From Raffaelea ambrosiae (Eukaryota > Ascomycota > Sordariomycetes > Ophiostomatales > Ophiostomataceae), in the NCBI GenBank assembly GCA_002778195.1, contig PCDI01000007.1:1661337-1725336 (forward strand): DNA of 64,000 bases. The letters run 5' to 3'. Within the stretch, counting starts at the first letter, position 1, and every line of letters starts with the position of its first letter. The notes under the pieces were generated by a model, which saw only the letters and a program-made list of their open reading frames with translations, searched no databases and was not told the origin of the DNA. The position numbers and the translations under genes were made by a program. Positions 33,343 through 44,370 of this stretch are shown in pieces.

Positions 33343-34429
33343 CTACCCTGCAAACTCAAACTTGGCATACCCATGGACACCCTCGGGCGCCTTGAACTTG
33401 AACATGTGGCCGCCCTCATCCTCTGGTCCAGCGCGGCCCAGTCGCTCCTTGCCCGACGCCAGGAAAATAATATCCCAGTCCTTGCCGCCCCAGGTAGTGC
33501 ATGCCGGGTTGTATGCGGACACCATAATGTCCTGCAGGTGCTTGCCCTCGGGGCTGAACACCATCACCCGGCTGGATGCAAACATGGCAATCCAGAGGTT
33601 GCCCTCGGTGCTGATATCTGATTAGCACAAGGTGTCGTCACCAGAAAAGGGGAAGCACTCACTCGACAACCATGCCGTCGGGCTCGCCAAATGAAGATCT
33701 CCTGTCAATGAACAACGTCTGGTTGCTGATGGCTCCCGTCTCCACGTCAAAGTCGTACTTGAATACCTTCATCGCCACCGAATCATTGAAGTACACTGCG
33801 CCGCCGTTAGCAAGAGTAAACCATTCTGCACAGGAGAACCGAATCGACCTACTGGTCTTGTTGTCTGGACTCCATGCCAGGCCATTCCCGCAGATGAACC
33901 CCTTGTCCATCAGATGCAGGCTTCCATCCGGATCGTACCGCCAGAGCCTGCCCAGCGGCTCGCCATACGATGCCGGAAGCTTGTTAGGGCCCATCGCCAT
34001 CGCCTTCACGTCAATCTCGGCCAACCAGAACCGGCCCTTGGCATCCACGCCGCCGTCGTTGAACCGCCGAATGCCGCGGTCGGATGTGGGGATGATTTCC
34101 TTGAGCACCTCCAGCTTGCCGGTCTCCTCATCCATAAAGGCCACGCCCTGGTAGTACGCGCAGATGTAGCTGCCCGGCTTGTTCTTGCGGAAAAACTGCA
34201 CGGTGACGCTGTCTTCCAGCTTCAGCACCCGGGCACGGTCGCCTTCCTGGGGGTCGCCGGTCTCCGGGTCGACCTTGAGGATGTGCAGCTCGGGCGGCTG
34301 CGACAAGCAGTCGACCCAGTGCAGGGTCGAGTCGCTGGCGCGGTAGATGGGTGCTTCGCCCAAAATCATGGGCGGGTCACACTTGTACCAGGCCTTACCG
34401 CCCTCGGTGGTCACGACGGAGTCTGTCAT
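33343..34429 (-). CDS. SMP-30/gluconolactonase-like lactonase
   Basis: Exons 34429-33853, 33795-33663 and 33610-33343 give 325 aa. The first 57-nt intron is a multiple of three and stop-free, so it hides inside an open frame; removing it restores SPDNKTMYFNDSVAMKVF. The second splice restores PDGMVVDTEGNLWIAMF. Metal ligands of the six-bladed propeller are visible: Glu25 (LGEAPIY), Asn in FNDGGVD, Asn182/Asp189 region (NGLAWSPDN) and Asp in PDGMVVD. Family knowledge: metal-dependent hydrolysis of sugar or other lactones; fungal members act in sugar-acid and aromatic routes. It lies between RidA and, head-to-head, an NCS1 permease. Confidence 0.9.
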
Positions 34430-35166
34430 TGTGTGCGTGTAATTTGGTGTTGAAGCTGAGATGGAGCATGAAAAAAGTAGAATATAAAAAAAAATAAAAA
34501 AAATAAAGCAGACCAGTCAAGTGATCACAGGAATAGTTAGTTAGCTACCCCAAGTCAACTCATAAAAGTTGGGGAAAGATGGTTATCCAACCCGGCACCC
34601 GCAATGGGTGCACTGGCAGCAGTTGGAAGTTCGAAGTATGTCATTTATGACAGCTCTCTTCTTGCGTGGGCATCGTGTCGAGCTGTCCAGGATATATTCC
34701 TTGGTCAGTTCATCCCACATGGCAGAGTACCATCATACGGTGCCATCTGACGGCTTTCCTTGTTATCACCGGTTAGCCTAAAAAACGGCTTCTAACTTGG
34801 GAACAGACAGCCGGTAATGCAGCGTGTACCATGGGAACGTCTTTGTCCCACGCAAGTGGGCCCTGTCGACGAGATCAACGCTCCAAAGCTATCTCCCGCG
34901 AATCAGATGCGCACTCTTCGCTGCATCCAATCTGGACAAACATCAGCAGGCTGCATAGAGCACAGCGAAATGAATCCAGAGAACCTGGAAAGCAGTTAAG
35001 AAGGCTTCGGATGTCCCGTATATTTTTATTTTTTTGATGACAATGACCGTGTACGTGCCGTTCCAAACTTCCGGGGAACGGTATTCTTTCTGCCCAGCTG
35101 TTGCCACCAGCGCACACCATCCCGGACGGTGAGGCTCTATGCCCTTACTTCCCTTGATACCCCGAC
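34430..35166. promoter_or_regulatory. Divergent promoter region, lactonase / NCS1 permease
   Basis: 737 bp between the starts. An A-rich TATA-like stretch (34484-34507) lies about 55-80 bp before the lactonase ATG. No further motif recognised. Confidence 0.35.
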
Positions 35167-37035
35167 ATGCCCGACACAACCACACTCTCCGAGGAGCCCC
35201 CGAAGGGATCTTCAACCATGCGAGAACGATTGCAGAGCACCAAGCGTGCCTTCAGCTCGCTGTCGGCCTTCCACGAAGCCGTCCGCCTCAAGAGCGCCAC
35301 CACCTACCTCGTCAACGAAGACTTGCTGCCTTCTCCGCCATCTCGGCAGACATGGAACGTCTGGAACTACATGGCCTACTGGTGGAGCGAGTCGTGGAAC
35401 GTGTCCACCTGGAGCGTAGGATCATCGCTCATCACCATTGGCGCGTCGGTCCGCGATGCGCTCCTGGTCGTCCTCTTTGCCAACTTGTTGTCGGCCGTCG
35501 TCATGGTGCTCAACGGCCGTGCTGCCTCGCGCTACCACGTTGGGTATCCGGTGCTCTCCCGCTACAGCTTTGGCGTCTATGGCCAGTATTTTGTCGTGAT
35601 TCTGCGGTCCATCCTCGGCGTCATCTGGGGCGGCGTGCAGCTCTACTTTGAGGGCCAGTTCATCTCCATCTGCCTGCGCTGCATCTTTCCCAGCTGGATG
35701 CGCGTGCCCAACCGCATCCCGGCCAGCCAGTATACCACCACCCAGACCATGGTCGGCTTCTTCATGGCCTTTGTCTTTACCATTCCCTTTCTGTTCATCC
35801 ACACCTCGCGCATCCAGCACCTCTTCTCAGCCAAGTCGATCGTCCTGCCCCTGGCCGGCCTGGGGCTCGTCATCTGGTCCACCACCAACAATGGCGGCGT
35901 ATCGGCCGGCAAGCTGGAGACGCCTGGTGCGGCCTCCTCGATCCCGGTCTTTGCCTGGGGCATTGTGTCGCAGTTCAACTCAGTCATGGGCTCCAACTCG
36001 GCCCTGCTGGTGACCATTCCGGACATTGCCCGTTATGAGAAGACGCGCAATGCCCAGTTCTGGGGCCAGCTGATTGGCTTGCCGATGGGACAAATCCTCT
36101 GTGCTGCCTTTGGTATTATTACAACGGTTAGGCTCTCCTTGTACATCCACAGAGAAAACACCGTGCTAACTTGTCTCCAGTCTGCCGTGCTGAACATGTA
36201 CGGAGAGGCGTACTGGAACCCGTACGGACTACTGAATGGCATTCTGGACGAGTCGTACAACTCCAAGTCGCGTGCTGGTGTCTTCTTCGCTTCGGCCTGC
36301 TTTGCCTTTGCCACACTGGGCACATCCATTGCCTGCAACTTCATTCCATTCGCCGCGGATGTGACTTGTCTGTTCCCCAAATACATCAACATCATCCGCG
36401 GGCAGTTTCTCTGTCTCATTTTGGCGTTTGCCATTGTACCCTGGTACGCAATTCTCCCAACCTTTGACATACGGGGTTTGTGGCTAAACATCATCTACTT
36501 TGCTCACCGCAGGCGAATTGTTGCGACGGCCAACGGGTTCTTGAATTTCCTTGGCGGCTATTCCATCTTCCAGGGACCTGTTGTGGCCATCATGATCGTT
36601 GACTACTTCCTCATCCGACGTGGAAACATTTCCATCCCCGATCTGTACACATTCAGTCCCACCGCTCGCTACCACTACTTTTACGGCGTCAACGTCAGAG
36701 CCATGGTGTGCTTTGTCATTGGCTTCCTGCTGCCCCTGCCTGGATTCATTGCATCATTTGGCATTGGCGGCATGGCAGCTGCTGCCTCGGACATGTACGC
36801 GCTCGGCTGGGTCCTGTCGTTCCTTGTCGGTGGCTTGTCGTACTGGTTGGCCAATCTCATATTTCCGCCGCCTGGAAGCGAGATTGAGAAGGGCTATGCA
36901 TTTGAGACGCTCGTACAGGAGGCCAACAGCCTTGTATTTGACGAGAACGCGGAAATGTTCATCCAGGGTATCACACAGTCTGTTCCCGGAATCAATCCAT
37001 CCGTAGAGGATTACATGGACGTCGAGAAAAATTAG
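35167..37035 (+). CDS. NCS1-family nucleobase/ureide/vitamin permease
   Basis: Exons 35167-36126, 36181-36443 and 36513-37035 give 581 aa. Both introns (54 and 69 nt) are multiples of three without stops and sit inside one long open frame. They are assigned because removal restores GIITTSAVLNMYGEAYWNP and VPWRIVATANGFLNFLGGYS. Family marks: WNVWNYMAYWWSESW at TM1, GYPVLSRYSFGVYGQYF and VVAIMIVDYFLIRRG. Family knowledge: twelve-helix plasma-membrane symporter for uracil, allantoin, cytosine/purines, thiamine, nicotinamide riboside or pyridoxine; substrate not decidable by eye. It is head-to-head with the lactonase and close to RidA and the C2H2 regulator, so it likely imports that pathway's substrate (inference). 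Confidence 0.9.
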   Translation: MPDTTTLSEEPPKGSSTMRERLQSTKRAFSSLSAFHEAVRLKSATTYLVNEDLLPSPPSRQTWNVWNYMAYWWSESWNVSTWSVGSSLITIGASVRDALLVVLFANLLSAVVMVLNGRAASRYHVGYPVLSRYSFGVYGQYFVVILRSILGVIWGGVQLYFEGQFISICLRCIFPSWMRVPNRIPASQYTTTQTMVGFFMAFVFTIPFLFIHTSRIQHLFSAKSIVLPLAGLGLVIWSTTNNGGVSAGKLETPGAASSIPVFAWGIVSQFNSVMGSNSALLVTIPDIARYEKTRNAQFWGQLIGLPMGQILCAAFGIITTVRLSLYIHRENTVLTCLQSAVLNMYGEAYWNPYGLLNGILDESYNSKSRAGVFFASACFAFATLGTSIACNFIPFAADVTCLFPKYINIIRGQFLCLILAFAIVPWYAILPTFDIRGLWLNIIYFAHRRRIVATANGFLNFLGGYSIFQGPVVAIMIVDYFLIRRGNISIPDLYTFSPTARYHYFYGVNVRAMVCFVIGFLLPLPGFIASFGIGGMAAAASDMYALGWVLSFLVGGLSYWLANLIFPPPGSEIEKGYAFETLVQEANSLVFDENAEMFIQGITQSVPGINPSVEDYMDVEKN

Positions 37036-38226
37036 AATGGGCCTCGGAAACGAGAAGAATCGCTTTTTCTTTATAGCCCGTTCATTTTATATGCTTTTGG
37101 ATCGTCGTAATATACATTCGTGGCTCGGCTATTTGCTATGCCACGGCTGGATTATGTGCCGGTATAAATGACTGCCCGTATTACGACCAAAGATCCCGAG
37201 TACAACCATTTAAGCGCCAAACTCTTATGTATGCGTGCATGTATGCTCGTGCGGTTGTGGTGTGAGTTTCAGGCAGCCGCAGTGGTATTTGCGGGTTCGG
37301 CTTTGGCTTGTGCAGCTTGTTTGGAGAACCTTGTTTAATCCGTTCTGCCTTGAATTGTTACAGAACTGGCCGTCACCGTAAGTGAATAGTACTATGCTTT
37401 TTAAGTACATACAATGACAGAAATGTGACGAACAATAACGAATCTTTAATCAGTCAAGCCTCTCCCAAACCCGTCTGGGAATTCTTTCGGCAATACTTTT
37501 TGTTCTGGCAGGGATGCGAAACAAAAATAGCGACCCAAGTAGTGGTACAAACGAATGGAAAGGATTTGGCTGGAACTCGATCTACGTGCTGGAAAATACG
37601 AGACCTATTACAATCCTTCCAGGAACGAATGTTTCTGACACATACAGCATATTACAGGGTATACGAAGCAATAGCCAATGCAATAGTATGACTACGTGCT
37701 ACCAGCGGGGGATTCGTGGCCTGGAAGGCTATTTTCTGGTAAATCTGTTTCTGATACTCGTGGCCCCAACTGGGGGCTTGTTATCAGCCAAACCGGGCCC
37801 CCCTACGGGTTCCGTACAGGCACGGCAAGCGATCGTCCTTCCCCATATTTACTAGGGGGAAATTGCGCATTGCGTGTAAGTGGCAGGGCAAAACGTATGC
37901 TGGAGCAGTCTAGCCCTTTTTTTCCTTGTTTGCTCCCCCATTTTTTTTTTCTTTTTTTATTCTTTTATTTATCTCTCGCAAACATCTTTGTCATGTACTG
38001 CCCAGACTACTACCCGTATAAATTCGTTTTACAAAACTCTCTCTTGCTTCTATCCAGTCCAATCCATCCGGGCCAATTCTGCCGAGCATACGCAAAGACC
38101 CCTACAGTCTACAGAAAGACACACTGCATACTCCTCTTTCTCTTCGTCCTGCTACTCCAAAGTCACGGTGACTAAAATTCATCTAATTGTCCAACCACGT
38201 ACACCCCTCCCCCTTCCCACACAATC
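37036..38226. other. 1.2-kb intergenic region, no gene seen
   Basis: More A+T-rich than the neighbouring genes, with T-rich runs at 37916-37972. No supported gene. Confidence 0.4.
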
Positions 38227-39245
38227 ATGGCCGCCTCTACCCAGTACCGGCCCAGGCCGATAACCGACATCTTCACGTCAGCCGATACGGATATCAACCG
38301 GAGAACATGCAGACGGAAGGTGCCCATGCGAGTCCTCATCCTGGGATTGGGCCGCACAGGAACAGCATGTAAGGATTCATAGACACTTGCACTCTGATAT
38401 CTCTCTCTTGCATACTTTTGCTTTACACTTTTTGTTCTTGCACAATGCCGCTGATTCCTTAAATGCCTGCCCCAATTCCCGCCCAATGCCGTTCTATCAC
38501 CAACTGACATGTTTTTCTTCCTCCAGCCATGCGTGAGGCCATGTGCCGTCTGGGCTACGTCGACACCTACCACATGATGAGCTGCTCGATCGAGAACCCG
38601 CCCGACGCGCTCATGTGGATGGACGCCCTGCAGGCCAAATACGACAAGGTGGGCAAGCCGTTTACGCGGGCGGACTGGGACCAGCTGCTGGGCAACTGCC
38701 AGGCGGTGTGCGACTGGCCGGCGGTGGCGTTTGCCAAAGAGTTGATCGAGGCGTATCCGGAGGCCAAGGTGATCTTGATGAACCGCGAAGTCAACACCTG
38801 GCACGCCTCGACGATGAAGACGTTCTACTGGCGGGCGATGGACCCGGAGCTGGAGATGCTGTCCAAGTTCAGCTGGGCGGCGGGCATGTACCAGCCGATG
38901 ATCCGCAAGTTCTTTGACACCTTTTTCGAGGGCGACTTCCCCAACAAGGGCAAGCAGATCTTTTTGCGGCACTACGAGGACGTGCGGGCCATGGTGCCCA
39001 AGGAGCGGCTGCTCGAATACCGCATTGCCGACGGGTGGGAGCCGCTGTGCAACTTCCTGGGCGAGCCGGTGCCCAAGTTCGACACGTTCCCCAACATCAA
39101 CGACAGCCGCATCTTTGTGTCGCGGTCGCGCAAGCGCAACCGGATGCAGATGCTCAACGTGCTGTTCCGCTGGGTGGTGCTCGCCGTGACCGGCACCACC
39201 TGCGTACTGGCGCTGTGGCTGCTGTTCGGTGGCGGGAGCCGCTAA
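38227..39245 (+). CDS. Sulfotransferase-like P-loop protein (Sulfotransfer_4 type) with C-terminal membrane anchor
   Basis: Exons 38227-38368 and 38527-39245 give 286 aa. The phosphosulfate-binding P-loop region is RVLILGLGRTGTASMREAM (about residues 35-53, split by the intron). Further blocks are CDWPAVAFAKELIEAYPEAK, VILMNREVNTWHAS and the second binding loop near FLRHYEDVRAMVPKERLLEY. The end carries one hydrophobic segment (VVLAVTGTTCVLALWLLF) after a basic RSRKRNR stretch, predicting a tail anchor. Family knowledge: often mislabelled as epimerase; fold predicts PAPS-dependent sulfation, but activity is unproven for most fungal members. The gene is preceded by 1.2 kb and followed by 2.5 kb of gene-free DNA. 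Confidence 0.82.
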
Positions 39246-39770
39246 GAAAACAGCTCACCAGGAACCGACTAGGAGCTTGGGAAGAAGAACGCTTTACGCC
39301 CACACCCCCCCGGGGTTCCATTGAGGACCCCCCCCTATCCACCCACCCACTTAACCACCAACCCACTCACATGTGGTCGGCGTTGTAAAACGTACGCATT
39401 ACCATTACTACATAGTACGTCGTGGTACGTGTTTGGGCTGCTCACCAAATTTTTCTTTTTGCCTCTGCTTCCTTGGTAAGGAAGGGAGGTCCTAATTAAT
39501 GCCACCCACTTTCTCTGGCACACTTTCGGGGATTTGTTTATTTCATATTTTCTTTGTTGGGTTTTTTAAAGTACTCGTACTCCCGCACGTCTCTTTTTCG
39601 TCCGGGTTGCCCCTGTTTCCTCCACAAGGCATGTTCGCACTTGATTTCTGTTCATAGTACATAGTTAGTATCACTACCCGGGTTTTAGAAGGATTGCAGT
39701 TTTTGGTTGATTTTCATGTCTGGTGACGCGGTCGCCCTGTCCATAGAATACGCGCGGAGACTTTTTAATG

Positions 39771-39899
39771 GGGAGAGGTTTCATCGTTTCCAACATGTGT
39801 GTGATCTTTCCGTGGTGGGAGGGTTTTATCACTTCCAATATGCGTGTGATCTTTGCGTGTTGGGAGGGTTTTATCATTTCCAATACGCGCGTAGTTTTC
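39771..39899. repeat. 45-bp tandem repeat, about 2.8 copies
   Basis: Units begin at 39771, 39817 and 39862, each starting GGGAGRGKTTTATC with TTCCAAYATGCGTGTGATCT-like interior. The third copy is truncated and runs into a T tract. Confidence 0.85.
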
Positions 39900-40259
39900 T
39901 TTTTTTTTTTTCGCTTTAATCATATCCAATCGGGCGATACGACTCAGGTGGCATGAACCAGCGCGCGGCCTCCCAGTCAGGGACACACGCATACGAGAAA
40001 ATGACAGATAATAGTTTGCCAATACTCTCTGCGTCTTGCATGCGTGCCATGCATAGCAGTACAGTATGGCAAACAGTACGCCGGGCGGTGGAAGAGCCGC
40101 CAGCAAAACTGGATTGGGCAAGAAGTACTGTACATGAGAATGGTGGTGGGGCAATCTCCCTGCTCGGTACATACTATGTACTCGTAGGAGGTGAGCGGTT
40201 TCCCGGCGCCGGGAGGGGAAAAGAAGCCCAAAGGGGATGGGTGCACGACGTTGCTTCCC

Positions 40260-40343
40260 TCTCTTGGAAGGTGTCTTGGGGGGTCTTGGGACGGTTCTTG
40301 GGCTCTTGGAATCTTGGGTCTTTAGATTCTTGGCTTCTTGGAA
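40260..40343. repeat. Degenerate TCTTGG repeat
   Basis: About nine TCTTGG/TTCTTGG words at irregular 8-12 bp spacing on the plus strand. Nature unknown. Confidence 0.7.
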
Positions 40344-41797
40344 CCTTAAGGAGGTGGTCATGGTATTTTTGGTGGCGTTCGCCCAGGGTTGGGATGCGGC
40401 TGGGTAGTATCCTGCACAGTATGCTAGTCTTTTCTTAGAGCCCCTTCATGGGAGGTCGGCTAGCGACTCGACGGGCGATTATGTCAGCCGTGCTGTGTGC
40501 CAGGGTAGGAAACAGCCTTGCGCGGTCCCACAGCCGCTCGCGGACATAAGGAAGCAAGCCATCCGGACTTTACGGCTTGGTGGCTTTTCATCCTGGGTTA
40601 TACCGTACGGTGTATTATGTTCCTCGCTTCCTCCTCGCGCGTGCGACGCCGGTTTTGTTGGAGATGAATTGCGTCTCCGGCTTGCGCAGTGTTGTTCCAA
40701 GATCCGGCGAGCCGCGTCAGCTGTGGGCAAAGCGGTGCCAACTCCCCGTGTGGCCGGGGTATCTTCTGGGTGGGATGGCACGGCCTTTCAGGGTCGACCA
40801 AACTCAAGTGGGAATGCCAAGACTTTACTACCTGCGCGTCCGCACACTACCCCCCATGCTTGGCCCTGGGTCCTGTGTGCTTCGCCACGCTGGCACGCTG
40901 CCCGTTCTTTCTGGCCGCTGTAACAAGTGGTGTGTGTGTACGGACGCCCGCGTGTGGATTTTCGTCTGTTCTGCTGGCTTGGCTTTCCTGCTGGAAGCAT
41001 ATCTCGACGATTTTCGCAGCCTTGTCGCTGCAGTCAATTTTAACTATACGAGGACCCGTCAGCCTTGCCGGCTTTCTCTGCATCAAGCTTGTCGATTGAT
41101 ACCCCAGAGCCCGCACTGTCTGCGCGCCAGTTTGCTGGCTATGACGAAATGTCCCCCTCCTTCGTCAGGGCCGGTCTGCGTGTGTGCATCTTCCTGCTCT
41201 TCGCCTTGTCCGCAAAAGGCTTTAGAGTGGGACGGCACTGACGACGCGTCCTTCAGACGGCGGCCCACCTGCCAAGAGCCGCTTAGCAGGGGATGGGTGG
41301 GTCCCGTCGCTAGCGTAGATCTTATCAGAGCGGGTCCCATTCGCAGAAGCGGGTCTGCACAGAAAGGGTACGAGTACATGGGACTTGTACATGTACATCC
41401 GGGCCACGATCTCGCGGTTCCCTGCTTCTCTTGTCTCGCTTGTGGTGGCCTTATTAGGGGGATATCGCGTCGCCCAAGCTGAGGGGCCTCCATTTCCCGG
41501 GGCCACGCCAGTCGGACTGTCGGCGATGCCCTGTTACGTTTTACTACTATAGCATGTACGTGTGCCAAGTGCCTTTCTTCTGCAAGTCTTCCATAGCGAA
41601 AACGTGCCTGCCCTGAACTCTTCTTTTTTCTCCTTTGCCCCCCCGAAAACACACGCTGCTGGTGACCACGCTGCCGGTGACCAAAAAAAAAAGAAGAAAA
41701 AAAAAACCCGGTATGCGAGTCTGCGACACACCCATCCGACATCTGTAGAAAAGAGAAAGACCACCGAGCGCGCACGCCTCGTTCCCAGCCATTGGCA

Positions 41798-44016
41798 ATG
41801 TCTTTCGCGGGCTCCGCTGTCCACCGCCGTTTCGGGTCCATCGCCGACGAGCACAAGCATGCAGACCCGGCCGACATGTACCGGGACTACGGCGAGGACG
41901 AGCGACTGCTGGACATCGACACCGGGAGCAGCAGCAGCAATGATGAGGAGGCCCGTCTCGGGTCGTCGGATCCTCAGCATGCGTCGAGCCAGCCCCCCGG
42001 CCGTCCACCACAATCACTGCAACCACAATCGCTACAACCGCTACAACCACCACCCACGGGCCCCGTCACCTGGATGTCCCTGCCTCGCAAAGACCAGCTC
42101 GCCATTCTCTTCCTCAGCCGCTTTGTCGACTTCTTCCAGGTGGCCGCCCTGCAGGCCTACGTCTTCTACCAGCTCAAGTCGTTCGACGCGTCGCTCTCGG
42201 ACGCGCAGGTCTCGACCCAGGCCGGCGTGCTGCAGGGCTGCTTCACGGGCGCCCAGATGCTGACGGCCGTGATGTGGGGCAAGGCCGCCGATGCGCCGTG
42301 GTGCGGCCGGAAAGCCGTGCTCCTGATCGGGCTGGGGGGCACGGCCGTCTCGTGCATCGGCTACGGCTTTGCCACGAGCTTCTTCTGGGCCGCGTTTTGG
42401 CGTGTGGTCGGCGGCAGCATCAACGGCACAGTGGGGATCATGTAAGTGCCGACCCTTTGTTATCATCGCGAGGCTTGCCACAGATGCCCAGCGCTTTAGA
42501 CTGACTGTGGGGCACCCGTTTCAACCCGTGTTTTTTCCAGCCGCACGATGATCTCCGAAATCATCAAGGACAAGCGGTACCAGTCCCGCGCCTTTCTGAT
42601 CCTGCCGATGAGCTTCAACGTTGCCAACATCCTTGGCCCGAGTACGTGCATTAGCCTGGGCTTGACCCCCGTCTTCCCCGGATTGATCGGCCGGGTAATT
42701 AATCCATACACTAACACGGATGTCCTGCCAGTTGTCGGAGGCTTTCTGGCCGACCCCGTCGTGAACCTGCCTAGCTTCTTGGCCGGTGACGTCCTCGTCC
42801 TGTGCCCCTACGTCACCGACTACCCGTATGCGCTGCCGAGCATCCTCAATGCGCTCTTGCTGGGGCTGGCCACGTGCGTGGTCTTCTTTTTCTTGGAAGA
42901 GGTACGTCTGCATCTGTGTTTTGGGGCGGCCGATTCCCTGCCGATCGGCGTTTTTGGCGATCTCGCCAAGCGAGCACGCCATTTCCGCCACAGCACGCAA
43001 ACTGTGACGATGCTGACCACATCACCGCGCAGACGTCCAAGGAACGCCAGGGCAAGCTGGATCTGGGGCTGGCATGCGCCTGGCGCATCAAACGCCTATT
43101 TGGGGGCGGCCGCTCCACCACGGCCACGTCGCTAGGCTATGCCGAAGTGCAACAAGCCGCCTGGGACGGCCCGGGCGCGGTGGCCGAGCAGCAGGAGACC
43201 AAGGCGATCACGACAGCCACCCAACAGCCCGTGCGCCCGCCGCGCAAACTGCCCTTCAGCCGCATCTGGACGCGCAACGTCGTGCTGACGCTCGTGACGA
43301 CGGCCTTTTACGACTTCCACCTCGGCGCCTTCTCCAACCTCTGGGCGCTCTTTTTGTCGACGCCGCGAGCGGGAGCCGCCGCCGCCACACAGCCTTCTTC
43401 CTCGTCCACGTCCTCTGGCGGACTCCAGGCGCGCTCGCTCTTTGGTCTGACCGGCGGCCTGGGCATGCCCGCGTCCACCGTCGGCGTCGCCACCTCGTTC
43501 CTGGGGATCCTGGGCATGTTCCTGCAGGTGACCCTGTACCCGCCCATCAATGCGCGGCTGGGCACGCTGCGGTCGTTCCGCTATTTCCTCATCGGCTTCC
43601 CCATTGCCTACTTCCTGGCGCCCTACCTGGTCGCCCTGCCGTCGTCCACCGCTGCGCCCGAGCCGGCCTCCGGAATGGCCCTGTGGGTCGGCGTCGTCAT
43701 CATCCTGCTGATGCAGGTCACGGCTCGCACGTTCACTCTGCCCGCCAGCATCATCCTGCTGAACAACTGCAGTCCACACCCAAGTGTCCTGGGCACCGTG
43801 CACGGCCTGGGACAGAGCGTGTCGGCCTGCTTCCGCACCGTGGGTCCCATTGTCGGCGGCTGGTGGTACGGGATTGGCCTGAACCACAACGCCGTGGAGA
43901 CGGGCTGGTGGCTCGTGTCGGCGATGTCTGCGCTGGGATGCGGCTCGGCCATGTGGATTCGGGAGGGCAACGGGCACGAAATCATCCTCGACGGCGAGGA
44001 AGACATAGAACTGTAA
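41798..44016 (+). CDS. MFS transporter, DHA1-like, with long N-terminal tail and large central loop
   Basis: Exons 41798-42441, 42541-42641, 42732-42901 and 43033-44016 give 632 aa. The first 85 or so residues are hydrophilic (Ser/Asp- and Pro/Gln-rich). TM1 follows LPRKDQLAILFLSRFVDFFQ. The motif-A loop is WGKAADAPWCGRKAVLL and the antiporter-like motif is NVANILGPIVGGFLADP, rebuilt by the third splice. A loop of about 80 residues separates the halves, and a Ser/Ala-rich loop follows TM7. Motif pattern resembles the yeast YCR023C group, whose substrates are unknown; export at plasma or vacuolar membrane is likely. No obvious functional partner nearby. Confidence 0.84.
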
Positions 44017-44370
44017 GAGACTTGCGCGCATACAACAAACAACACTTGCATAGCAGCATAACGGGGGGGGGGGTTCGTTCTTTCTTTCTCTCTTTCTTTT
44101 GTAAATTTTTTTTTTTTTTTTGTATTTTACAACCGTTTGGCATTTGCGATAGGATGGCGCATATAGATGTAGATGTACGTACATGATTGGTATCATATCA
44201 AATGGGCAGAAACAAGACATACATATCCACCGAAATCTGGCACGCTTAAACGGCCCGAGACAAAAATCACACCTAACGACGCATGCACAGCACCTAGTAA
44301 AGAAAAAGACCCGAGACCAATTAAAAAAGAAAAAAAAAGAAAACGCTCGACATAAAACTACGATAAACTA
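44017..44370. other. Intergenic region between convergent genes
   Basis: Contains a G run (44063-44072) and a T run (44106-44122). No gene seen. Confidence 0.4.

Larger units (their letters stand above)
39246..41797. other. 2.5-kb gene-free region
   Basis: Several frames of 130-300 codons exist, but none shows domain-like composition; the longest (40577-41482) is rich in Cys, Arg and Pro, as expected from random GC-rich DNA. Tandem repeats at 39771-39899 and 40260-40343 are the visible structure. Confidence 0.5.

Noticed and set aside
39771..39899. Possible CRISPR-like array
   Set aside because: Contiguous tandem units without spacers in a eukaryotic genome; a minisatellite.
40577..41482. 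301-codon plus-strand frame in the gene-free region
   Set aside because: Non-ATG extension, Cys/Arg/Pro-rich, no domain and no partner exons; coding potential not credible.
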